Source of the DNA: Vitellaria paradoxa
Taxonomy: Eukaryota > Streptophyta > Magnoliopsida > Ericales > Sapotaceae
NCBI GenBank assembly: GCA_019916065.1
Contig: CM034241.1
Coordinates: forward strand, 20,661,541-20,725,540
DNA: 64,000 bases
Direction of reading: 5' to 3'
In this document: one piece after another, positions 24,521-33,982 of the stretch
Layout of the letters: each line of letters begins with the position of its first letter
Numbering within the stretch: the first letter of the stretch is position 1
Program-made: the position numbers and the translations under genes
Notes under the pieces: generated by a model
Databases searched by the model: none
The model's input: only the letters and a program-made list of their open reading frames with translations
Told to the model about the DNA's origin: nothing

Positions 24521-26273
24521 TGATTACACTTGAAAAGTGTAATTACAAACTCCACATTTTGATACTCATTGATGCATTTAAGTAGTTAATTTCAAAGTTT
24601 TATCGTTATTTTATTATTTATAGTGTTTATTCTCTTAATTGCAGGTAAAAGGGGAAAATACGTGAGATTAGCAGTGTTGAAAGTGGCTTCCGAGGAGGAA
24701 AAAATGGTCCAAAGTTCAAGATAGTTGAAGTGGTGTGCAGCTGAAGTTCCAGCTCGACACCTTTTCAGTATTTAGACCATAACTTTTCACTCACAACTCG
24801 GATTGACCTGATTCTTTTTGGGTTGGAAAGAAGACTCAAAGGGCTACAACTTTCGTGCTTTAGCCGAAGCCTGAATCGATCGTTTGCGAGGTCAAAATCG
24901 CAGTGGAAGTTGAGGACAGAAAGCTGTCAGAAGCAGCAAACGAGAAGCAGAACTTGAAGAACAAAGTTTCTGTGGTCCAGGACCACCTGCCAAACGGTCC
25001 GGACCACAGTGTGTTATGCGCGTGCAGCTTCACTCCGTCTTTTAGGGTTTTCTTTACAACTTCTTTATAACATCTGCTACATGGCCGACCCAAGGGAGCC
25101 CTAGTTGTTAGTTCTACATACTTTAGGAACCTTTTTTTTAGTATTTTCAGATACTTTGAGAGTTTCTAGAATAGCTTTTTTAGAGAGTTTTCAATTACTT
25201 GTCTTGTTTATGGAGTTGTTCGATGTTTGGTTATTCTTCGCTGCACTGCTCTTGCATTACGTAGTTTCAGAGTTACTTGCCTGTGTAAGTTGACTTTCGT
25301 TTCGTTAATTTAATATATGATTTATTATTTTCTAGTGGTAGATCTAATGTTTATGCTTTCGTTTACTGCTTTCGTTTCGTTTAAAATCATGCTAGAGTAG
25401 AAACCCTAGTTCTTGATTCACTGAATCAATGAAGGGTGATTCGTTATAAGTTGAGGGATGAACGTAGATCCTTCGCATGGGTTTTGAAAACCTATGTGAA
25501 GTGATCTACAATTTTCAAATCCTGATTTGTTTGCTTAGAAAACTTTTTAACTCGAATGTTTTTATCATAAAATATTTCCAGTTTTATTTTCCATAATGAA
25601 ACGTGAGTTTAAAACTGTGTATCGAGAAATTTTGGAATCTATTCACTCCTAAATCAGATTTGAACTCGAATGTTTTTATCATAAAATATTTCCAGTTTTA
25701 TTTTCCATAATGAAACGTGAGTTTAAAACTGTGTATCGAGAAATTTTGGAATGTATTGAAAATCTTTCCCAATCTATAGATCCTTTGACGTGAACTATAG
25801 ATTGTATTTTAAATCATCCCTTGGCAAAATAACGAATTACCTGGAATTGTGAAAGTTGAATCAAGAACTCTTTTAAATATTATTGTCTTAAGTTAAATCA
25901 CTTTTGCTTGAATTGATTGCATTGCAAGTTCTAAATTAGAATAGCTTTTAATTTGAAAATATTCAATTCTCTTTACATTTAAGTTCAGTAACTTTAAATT
26001 GCTAAGTTATTTCAAAGTAGTTTGCATTCTAGTTTAAATATCCCTTTAATTAGTTTGTATCTTGTTTAATCCTTCAATTTGCAATTCTCTTAAATCCAAT
26101 TTAATTCAATTGATATCTCAATTCACATTTAAACCTAAAATTCATATTTGAACTTAGAAACTGAAACTATAGGCTCCCTGTGGATTCGATCCTCGGACTC
26201 ACCGAAATTAAAACTACACCGCACACCCTTGCACTTGGGGGTTAATTAACACTGCACTATTCACGAGCGGTCA
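24521..26273 (+). repeat. 5' LTR of the inner element
   Basis: 1753 bp, TGATTACAC to GAGCGGTCA. It contains two GGTCC-GGACC palindromes (24974, with one extra base in the middle, and 24996) and an internal direct duplication of period 114 bp starting at 25549 and 25663. Both features also occur in the 3' LTR. Confidence 0.96.
25549..25753 (+). repeat. 114-bp-period direct duplication within the inner LTR
   Basis: The block beginning AACTCGAATGTTTTTATC occurs at 25549 and again at 25663, each about 90 bp or more and nearly identical. The same pair is present in the 3' LTR at about 31631 and 31745, so the duplication was in the element before it inserted here. Confidence 0.92.
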
Positions 26274-26279
26274 AGTTTT

Positions 26280-26297
26280 TGGCGCCGTTGCCGGGGA
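26280..26297 (+). other. Inner element primer-binding site (tRNA-Asp type)
   Basis: TGGCGCCGTTGCCGGGGA, identical to the Athila PBS at 21777, seven bases after the LTR end. Shared priming is what a non-autonomous partner of Athila would need. Confidence 0.93.
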
Positions 26298-26383
26298 GCC
26301 AAATTTTAGTTTTTAGGTTGTTTTCATTTTTAAGTTAATTTTTTTTTCTAAAAAAAATAAATAAATAAAATAAAATTTTTAAC

Positions 26384-27832
26384 ATGGATTATTTTCCTTA
26401 TAATTTTGGTTCACCAGACACCATTCATCCACTCATTAGTTATTTAGGCAGCATTTATGGAATTGAATTTTGCCTAGAAACTTTTTCCATGTTACCTAAA
26501 TTTTATGGACTTCAACATGAGGACCCTAGAGTTCATTTAGAACGTTTTGAGTCAGTTTGTTTCTATTGCACGAGTGGTTACATAGATAACACATTTAAGT
26601 ATAATTTTTTCCCGTTATCATTATGTGGAGTAGCTGATGATTGGTGTCGTGCCGCTACTTGGTCCATTAATATTTGGGAAGAGTTACAAAATGATTTTAT
26701 TGCAAATTTTCTCCCCAATTTTCAAAACTTCACTTTCCGCTTTCAAATTAGAAGTTTTTGTTTCAAGAAGGGTGAAGTATTTTATAAATGCTGGGAGAGA
26801 TTTAAAAACCTTTTAGAAACTTTCCCAAATCATGGACTAGATTTAGGGTACATTCTAGGCATATTCTACAAGGCTCTACCTTATGAGTTATACCGAGCGT
26901 TTGATAAAAGCTTGGGTAGGGAATTTCTTGACCTTACCCCAGAAGAAGCATGGTCATTTTTTGAATTTTTCTATAAACACACCAAGCCACGAGAAAAACT
27001 TGAACCTAGTTTTGAACCTCATTCACTTGAAAGGAACATTGACCCTTTCCCACATCCTCCTACTTCACTTGATTCTCATGATCGATCCTTAGAAAATGGA
27101 GTAGGAGTTGAGCCTGATTACTTGGATATTGCATGTCCCAACTCCACTCTACTTACCGAGGGCCAGTCTGAGGAACCCCTAGATCATTGGCTTACTGAAT
27201 CTAGCAATACACAAGTTGAGTCACTCTGCGAGCAAACTCAACATAGGGAAGAAGTTAACTTAAAAGTAGATTCTAGTGCACATGAGACTTCCACACATAT
27301 TGACTCTACATTAGATGATACATTGTTCGAGTCCACAGCATGTCCATATATTCGTCCACGCACTGAAGCTGAAATAGCTGAATCTAGGCCCTTTTTGTTA
27401 CTTGCACGAGAAAATTCTAATTCAAAAACCCTAGACTTTGAGTGGAGTGACTATTCTGATAATGGTTGCGATAATGAAGGGAATGGGCCCTTTGACTTGT
27501 TCCCACCAAACTCTAACGTGCACGAGACTTTATCTGTTGAGAGTCTAGAGGACATGCCAACCAACACCACCACAGAGCTTGAAGCTCATCCCACCCTAAC
27601 AACTCAGATGACCTTGGAAAGTCCTAAGACTTATTCTAAGAGCTTTAATGTCAGAGGTTCAGAGGAACACACTGTTAAGCCAGTCACTTTAGTTTCATCA
27701 TGTGCCACTATACCACTCACTGAGACCACTTCTGATATATCTTTTCCTGTTGGGGCTAGTACACTTGATGACTTACTTGTTGAGACCCCTATATTTGAGT
27801 GGAAGTATGATTCTAATTATGGTTGGGTTTAG
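26384..27832 (+). CDS. gag: Gag-like protein of the inner element, no zinc knuckle
   Basis: 482 codons from ATG 26384. Residues about 30-200 align by eye along their whole length with the outer Athila gag: LPKFYGLQHEDPRVHLERFE, FFPLSLCGVADDW, W-E-E-L-Q, CWERFKNLLETFPNHG and FLDLTPEEAWSFFEFF are each matched in order. The C-terminal half is acidic, Ser/Thr-rich and without recognised domains, and no CCHC zinc knuckle is present. It probably assembles with or mimics Athila capsid; this is inference. The frame ends at TAG 27830-27832, inside three telomere-like TTTAGGG units, and a second open frame follows at once (27840-28286), so the protein may once have been longer. Confidence 0.88.
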   Translation: MDYFPYNFGSPDTIHPLISYLGSIYGIEFCLETFSMLPKFYGLQHEDPRVHLERFESVCFYCTSGYIDNTFKYNFFPLSLCGVADDWCRAATWSINIWEELQNDFIANFLPNFQNFTFRFQIRSFCFKKGEVFYKCWERFKNLLETFPNHGLDLGYILGIFYKALPYELYRAFDKSLGREFLDLTPEEAWSFFEFFYKHTKPREKLEPSFEPHSLERNIDPFPHPPTSLDSHDRSLENGVGVEPDYLDIACPNSTLLTEGQSEEPLDHWLTESSNTQVESLCEQTQHREEVNLKVDSSAHETSTHIDSTLDDTLFESTACPYIRPRTEAEIAESRPFLLLARENSNSKTLDFEWSDYSDNGCDNEGNGPFDLFPPNSNVHETLSVESLEDMPTNTTTELEAHPTLTTQMTLESPKTYSKSFNVRGSEEHTVKPVTLVSSCATIPLTETTSDISFPVGASTLDDLLVETPIFEWKYDSNYGWV

Positions 27833-27846
27833 GGTTTAGGGTTTAA
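27826..27846 (+). repeat. Short telomere-like (TTTAGGG)3 run at the gag stop
   Basis: Three tandem copies of the plant telomere unit on the plus strand. The first supplies the gag stop codon. At three units this is an interstitial telomere-like microsatellite, not a telomere. Confidence 0.85.
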
Positions 27847-28286
27847 CTTCAATTACGCAGGACTCTTATAAGAGTGAATTTTCTTTATCATCCTTTGAGA
27901 GTTCGATAGACAAGCCTAAGAGTGAGAGTGGTGCACAACTCTCATCTTTTGCTGTCGCCCCAACTAGGAATCTTACTGAGGGAACTGAACATGTTTTGAC
28001 TAAGACTGACCACACATTTAGGGAAGTGGTGGAGACCAAAAAAATAGTTTGCATTGACTTTTTAGGTGTCGAGGGGATACTAGAAAACCCACAACTACAT
28101 TCCATGTTCACATATGCAAATAAATTTGGGTCATATTTGGGATTCAAGGATTCCCACAAGGCCATGCATTTTCTAGTGTTTTCTGCACTAGGAGCACACT
28201 CATTTTCAGTACCTCTTGGGCCCAAGGAGAATATTTCATTCCTAAAGCCATTTGGTAAGGCTTGGGAGAGATTAGGAGTTGGATAG
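27840..28286 (+). pseudogene. Downstream open frame of the inner element, probable gag 3' extension
   Basis: About 148 open codons in a different frame from the gag-like ORF, beginning just after the telomere-like repeat; the first ATG is at 27996. The N-terminal part is Ser/Glu-rich like the end of the gag ORF. The C-terminal part contains FLGVEGILENPQLHSMFTYA and FSVPLGPKENISFLKPFG. I recognise no domain. It is either a second small protein or the frameshifted C-terminus of the gag-like protein; the latter seems likelier because the join falls on a 7-bp repeat whose copy-number change shifts the frame. Confidence 0.6.
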
Positions 28287-30573
28287 TATGTTTTGGCATT
28301 AACCCTTGTATATTAGTAGATTACATTTTATTTACTTATTTATTTATTTTAGTTTTCTTTCTGCCTAGATTAAATTTTAATTTTCTTTTAGTTTACTTTT
28401 ATTTGTTTATTCTAACATTTTATCTCGTAGAAGTTTTATTTTTTTCTTTTAGTACAATTTAATTCAAAGGAATAAACTGCTCAAGTTCTTTTCTTTTCTT
28501 CAAATAAGGAAGCTCTTGAGGTAATATCCTTCCTCTCCCTTTTATTTAGTTTTGCACTTCTAATTGGTACTTCACATATATAATTGTTCTTGTTGGGAGT
28601 GCTGTAGAATCTAAGTTGGGGGGATGTATTGGGTGATGCCTTAAGTGGCTTGAATAATGGGTGCATGCTTGGTTTAATTTGTGCTTTGTTCTTATTTGTG
28701 CTTTGTTCTTATTTGTGCCTTTGTTGTTATTGTTTCATGCTCATCATCATGCTCATTATTGCACACTACAGACCCACATATGCATCATGGTTCTCACATT
28801 GAGGACAATGTGAATTTTAAGTTGGGGGGTAGGGTTCGAATGATGACCTTTTGTGCCAAAATTGTAAAAATTTAAAATTTTTTGAGCATCTTTAAGCATA
28901 AATACATGAATTTAGCACATTTGTACCTACATGTCATCCTTTCTTTCTGGTTTGGTCGATTGTGGAATTAAGTGAGAAAGTGATAAGTGAGTCTTGTTCA
29001 AGCATTAATAGGAAACCTAATTCAAGTGGAGTGTGTGATAACTTTGTGCATTCTTTGACTATCATATAGAAGAGTTTATGTGCTTAGGAGTTGATTTTCT
29101 TTAACATTGGTTAATTGAGCATTCTTGGACTAGGTAGAGACTTATACCTCTTAATGGTGAGCCTTTGAGCCTATTATTCTTTTCTTGAGGGGTTGCACAT
29201 AATCACAGCTCTTTTATTCTTCACTTTGGTTTCCAATGCACCAATTGCATCACACACACTTGCATTAGTTTCACTTGGCATATTATGAGTTGTTGCAAGC
29301 TTTGAACATGATGCTAGGCCTTCTTTGCTATTTTGGGCCTTCTTATCCTTTCTTTGATATGAAATTACCCTAAGAACCAACTTGAAACCTTTTTAATAAA
29401 GTGTGTGATAAATATATATATATATTTTTTCTTTTTGGTTCCCATCTCATATAATTGTCCCTTAACCTTGTTCACACACTTTTAAGCCTTACTCTCACAT
29501 GTCTTGGGTTGTAAAAGTGCCTCAATGTCAATGATGTGAATGGGGGAGCATATTGGGAGAAAATTTTGAGTGGAGAATTCAGCTTATGTTTATTTCATTA
29601 TTTAAAAAAAAAGAAAAAAAAAGTGAAAAAAAAAAGAAAAAAAAAGAAAAGAAAAAGAAAAAAAAAGAAAAAAAGAAAAAAAAAAGAAAGAAAAAAGAAA
29701 TATTTATCATTCCTTTTGTTTATGAAATTATGGGACTTGTACATTATTTGTAATATTTGCAATTGTCCCAAGGGTAGTTCCTAAGTTTGTGAATAAGTTT
29801 CTTGTTGGGATTGGAATTGTTGGGGTTTGGAAAGGAATTGGGTAGTTTGGGACTTGTGCGCACTTGAGCATCTTTATCCCAAGACATGTGCTTTGATTTC
29901 CATACTCTCCATTGTTAACCATTACCCCTTGGCCAAGTTACAACCAAAATAAAGACCTAGTGGATTCTAAGCAAGCAACTCTTATATTTTGCATGTAGTG
30001 GTCTTATGTAGGTTGTGTGGTGTGATCTCTTACATATGCATTGGAACATAGTTATGAGCTGTCCACTTTGAATTTCATTTCAGTTCACTCACTTATTTGT
30101 GGGGTTATGTGCAACTAGGTCAGCATCATATGCTAATAGGTGTGTGTGAACCCTTGATGAGTGAATTCCTTTTTTATGAGTGGTACCTTGTGAGCATTTG
30201 AAGTCAAAACCTAGCTCCATTTATGCTCTTGCAACCTTGTTGAATGAATGAAACAATTTTGCACACATGCTCTTTCTACTTTGATAGTCCATGCATTAAT
30301 GCTTAGCACTTGGGAATTACACATGATATTTGGGTTTTGTGACTTGTTAGGCTTGAACTTGATTCATTGTTGATCTTAATCATTTTTTTAACACTTTGAG
30401 ACCATACCATAGAATTTTGTGGGTAAATTCACTGCAAACCCTCACGAGACCTTACTCGTCCATTAGGGGGAACCTAGGGGTTTAAAGGGCTTGCTGCACG
30501 TAGCTAAGTGTAGTCGTGTTTCTAACGAAAAGAGAAATAGGATGGTAGTTGCATTTCATTTTAATAAAGGGCA
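28287..30573 (+). other. Non-coding 3' interior of the inner element
   Basis: 2.3 kb without a supported gene. It holds two AAGTTGGGGGG tracts (28613-28623 and 28819-28829), a perfect hairpin motif at 28795-28812, and a purine-only A/G stretch at about 29602-29700 which reads as Lys/Glu-rich frames but is low-complexity DNA. The region occupies the place where pol would be in an autonomous element. Confidence 0.7.
28795..28829 (+). promoter_or_regulatory. Internal hairpin plus G-tract module of the inner element
   Basis: CACATTG-AGGA-CAATGTG (28795-28812, 7-bp arms, 4-base loop) is followed seven bases later by AAGTTGGGGGG. The outer Athila has the matching module at 36311-36345. Position and form suggest a second, internal polypurine-tract-like site or an RNA structure used in replication or packaging; the role is inference. 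Confidence 0.6.
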
Positions 30574-30606
30574 TTGCTAGAGACTAGCAACGTTCAAGTT
30601 GGGGGG
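30572..30606 (+). promoter_or_regulatory. Hairpin and 3' polypurine tract of the inner element
   Basis: A hairpin with arms TTGCTAG (30574-30580) and CTAGCAA (30584-30590), loop AGA, is followed by AAGTTGGGGGG (30596-30606) and then TG before the LTR start. G-rich tracts next to the 3' LTR prime plus-strand DNA synthesis. The outer element has the same layout at 40007-40041, with a compensating pair change in the stem. Confidence 0.75.
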
Positions 30607-30608
30607 TG

Positions 30609-32355
30609 TGATTACACTTGAAAAGTGTAATTACAAACTCCACATTTTGATACTCATTGATGCATTTAAGTAGTTAATTTCAAAGTTTTATCGTTATTTT
30701 ATTATTTATAGTGTTTATTCTCTTAATTGCAGGTAAAAGGGGAAAATACGTGAGATTAGCAGTGTTGAAAGTGGCTTCCGAGGAGGAAAAAATGGTCCAA
30801 AGTTCAAGATAGTTGAAGTGGTGTGCAGCTGAAGTTCCAGCTCGACACCTTGTCAGTATTTAGACCATAACTTTTCACTCACAACTCAGATTGACCTGAT
30901 TCTTTTGGGTTGGAAAGAAGACTCAAAGGGCTACAACTTTCGTGCTTTAGCCGAAGCCTGAATCGATCGTTTGCGAGGTCAAAATCGCAGTGGAAGTTGA
31001 GGACAGAAAGCTGTCAGAAGCAGCAAACGAGAAGCAGAACTTGAAGAACAAAGTTTCTGTGGTCCGGACCACCTGCCAAACGGTCCGGACCACAGTGTGT
31101 TATGCGCAGCGCGGCTTCACTCCGTCTTTTAGGGTTTTCTTTACAACTTCTTTATAACATCTGCTACATGGCCGACCCAAGGGAGCTCTAGTTTTAGTTC
31201 TACATACTTTAGGAACCTTTTTTTTCATATTTTCAGATACTTTGAGAGTTTTAGAATAGTTTTTTAGAGAGTTTTCAATTACTTGTCTTGTTTATGGAGT
31301 TGTTCGATGTTTGGTTATTCTTCGCTGCACTGCTCTTTCATTACGTAGTTTCAGAGTTGCTTGCCGTGTAAGTTGACTTTCGTTTCGTTAATTTAATATA
31401 TGATTTATTATTTTCTAGTGGTAGATCTAATGTTTATGCTTTCGTTTATTGCTTTCGTTTCGTTTAAAATCATGCTAGAGTAGAAACCCTAGTTCTTGAT
31501 TCACTGAATCAATGAAGGGTGATTCGTTATAAGTTGAGGGATGAACGTAGATCCTTCGCATGGGTTTTGAAAACCTATGTGAAGTGATCTACAATTTTCA
31601 AATCCGATTTGTTTGTTTAGAAAACTTTTTAACTCGAATGTTTTTATCATAAAATATTTCCAGTTTTATTTTCCATAATGAAACGTGAGTTTAAAACTGT
31701 GTATCGAGAAATTTTGGAATCTATTCACTCCTAAATCAGATTTGAACTCGAATGTTTTTATCATAAAATATTTCCAGTTTTATTTTCCATAATGAAACGT
31801 GAGTTTAAAACTGTGTATCGAGAAATTTTGGAATGTATTGAAAATCTTTCCCAATCTATAGATCCTTTGACGTGAACTATAGATTGTATTTTAAATCATC
31901 CCTTGGCAAAATAACGAATTACCTGGAATTGTGAAAGTTGAATCAAGAACTCTTTTAAATATTATTGTCTTAAGTTAAATCACTTTTGCTTGAATTGATT
32001 GCATTGCAAGTTCTAAATTAGAATAGCTTTTAATTTGAAAATATTCAATTCTCTTTACATTTAAGTTCAGTAACTTTAAATTGCTAAGTTATTTCAAAGT
32101 AGTTTGCATTCTAGTTTAAATATCCCTTTAATTAGTTTGTATCTTGTTTAATCCTTCAATTTGCAATTCTCTTAAATCCAATTTAATTCAATTGAAATCT
32201 CAATTCACATTTAAACCTAAAATTCATATTTGAACTTAGAAACTGAAACTTATAGGCTCCCTGTGGATTCGACCTCGGACTCACCGAGATTAAAACTACA
32301 CCGCACACCCTTGCACTTGGGGGTTAATTAGCACTGCACTATTCACGAGCGGTCA
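30609..32355 (+). repeat. 3' LTR of the inner element
   Basis: 1747 bp, nearly identical to 24521-26273. The paired palindromes are perfect here: GGTCCGGACC at 31061 and 31082, inside a 13-bp inverted repeat TGTGGTCCGGACC (31058-31070) and its complement (31082-31094). It is followed by the TTTAG target duplication (32356-32360). Confidence 0.96.
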
Positions 32356-32356
32356 T

Positions 32357-33982
32357 TTAGGTGCAAGTGTCAACCTCTTACCATTCACTGTTTACAAACA
32401 GCTGGGGTTGGGAGAACTTAGACCTACTAGGGTGACACTACAACTTGCTGATAGGTCAGTTAAAGTCCCTAGGGGTGTGGTTGAGGATGTCTTGATTCAA
32501 GTGGATCATTTTTACTTTCCTGTGGACTTTATAGTGCTAGACACTCAGCCCATTCAAGGAAACCAACCAGCTGTACCTGTTATCCTAGGAAGACCATTTT
32601 TGGCCACCTCAAATGCCTTGATCAATTGTAGAACCAGAGTTATCAAGTTCTCATTTGGAAACATGACAATTGAGAAAAACATCTTCAAGGTGACCAAACA
32701 GCCGAGTGATTATGAGGAGGTAGAGGAAGTTGATTGGATTCAAACAACCACTCAAGATCACTTTGATAGAGAGTATTTTGATGACCCTTTGGAGAAAGCC
32801 TTAGTGAATAATGAGCAAGTAGATTTCCTAGCTGATTGTGACTTGGAGCATTGTGGGGGAGGAGAATTGGAGGAAATGAAAAATTCAATGCTATTGGTGA
32901 ATCAGTGGAGACCATCTGTTGAGTCTTTAGAGCTGCCCATAGTCAAGCCTCTGTCATTTTTGGACCAGCCACCAAAACCTGAGAGAAAACCCTTGCCAAG
33001 TGACTTGAAATATGTATTTTTGGGTGAGGGAGAGTCCTATCCAGCTGTCATTTCATCTCAGCTGAGTTTGGACCAAGAAAATAGACTTGTGGAAGTCTTG
33101 AGGAAGCATAGAGGAGCTTTGGGCTGGACTATAGCAGATCTGCAGGGAATAAGTCCATTGATTTGCACTCATAGAATATTTTTGGAGGATGAGGCCAAGC
33201 CTATTAGGCAAATGCAAAGGAGACTCAACCCCAACATGAAAGAGGTTGTTAGAGGGGAGGTAATCAAGCTTTTGGATGCTGGAATTATCTACCCCATCTC
33301 AGATTCTAAGTGGGTGAGTCCAACTCAGGTAGTGCCTAAGAAATTTGGAGTGACTGTGATTAAGAATGAAAAAGAGGAATTAGTTCCAATGCGCATCCAA
33401 ACAAGATGGCGCATGTGCATAGATTATAGAAAGTTAAATGCAGTCACAAGGAAAGATCACTTCCCTCTTCCATTCCTAGATCAGGTATTGGAAAGAGTGG
33501 CAGGGCATGCATTTTACTGTTTCTTGGATAATTACTCTGGGTATAATCAGATTGAGATTGCATTGGAGGATCAGGAAAAGACCACATTCACTTGCCCATT
33601 TGGCACATTTGCATATAGGCGTATGCCTTTTGGTTTTTGCAATGCTCCTGCAACATTTCAGAGATGTATGATGAGTCTGTTTGGTGATTTTGTAGAGAGA
33701 TTCCTTGAAGTTTTTATGGATGACTTTTCAGTATATGGCGGTGACTTTGATACATGTTTGGGAAATTTAGAGAAGGTTTTGATTAGATGTGAGGAGAAAA
33801 ACTTGGTTTTGAACTGGGAAAAATGCCACTTTATGGTAACTCATGGAATTGTCCTTGGCCACATAGTGTCTTCTAGGGGCATAGAAGTAGACAAAGCCAA
33901 AGTAGAAATCATTCAAAAACTTCCTACCCCTAGATGTGTTAAGGATATCAGATCATTTCTTGGCCATGCTGGGTTTTATTGA
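32357..33982 (+). pseudogene. pol: Athila pol part 1: rest of protease and reverse transcriptase, ends at an in-frame stop
   Basis: The frame resumes from the TTTAG duplication. The protease remainder runs to about 32650, with the flap and C-terminal ILGRPFLAT motif (about 32581-32610). A linker follows, then reverse transcriptase: RMCIDYRKLN (about 33410-33440), a YNQIEI region (about 33544), PFGFCNAPATFQ (about 33628-33660) and the catalytic FMDD box (33713-33724; Phe instead of the commoner Tyr, as usual in this lineage). The frame stops at TGA 33980-33982 in the RT connection region and reopens at once in the same frame. CGA to TGA would explain it, since Arg is typical there. Cut off from its own protease start by the inner element. 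Confidence 0.93.

Larger units (their letters stand above)
24521..32355 (+). mobile_element. Inner TR-GAG-type non-autonomous retrotransposon, Athila-related
   Basis: 7835 bp with LTRs 24521-26273 and 30609-32355, TTTAG target duplications, a tRNA-Asp-type PBS, a gag-like gene and a 3' polypurine tract, but no protease, RT, RNase H or integrase anywhere in its 4335-bp interior. This fits the class described as terminal-repeat retrotransposons with GAG (TR-GAG). The PBS, LTR ends (TGATT start; TTGCACTTGGGGG near the end), gag sequence and hairpin-G-tract modules are shared with the surrounding Athila element, so an Athila relative probably supplied pol in trans. The LTRs differ at roughly 25 positions by eye, so insertion is recent and, as required by nesting, later than that of the outer element. 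Confidence 0.93.

Noticed and set aside
24521..24585. Athila frame running on to 24585
   Set aside because: Bases after 24520 belong to the inner LTR, proved by the TTTAG duplication.
27826..27846. Telomere sequence
   Set aside because: Only three TTTAGGG units inside a retrotransposon.
29536..29784. Lys-rich frames of 66-82 codons
   Set aside because: Produced by a purine-only low-complexity tract (A/G) in the inner element's non-coding interior.
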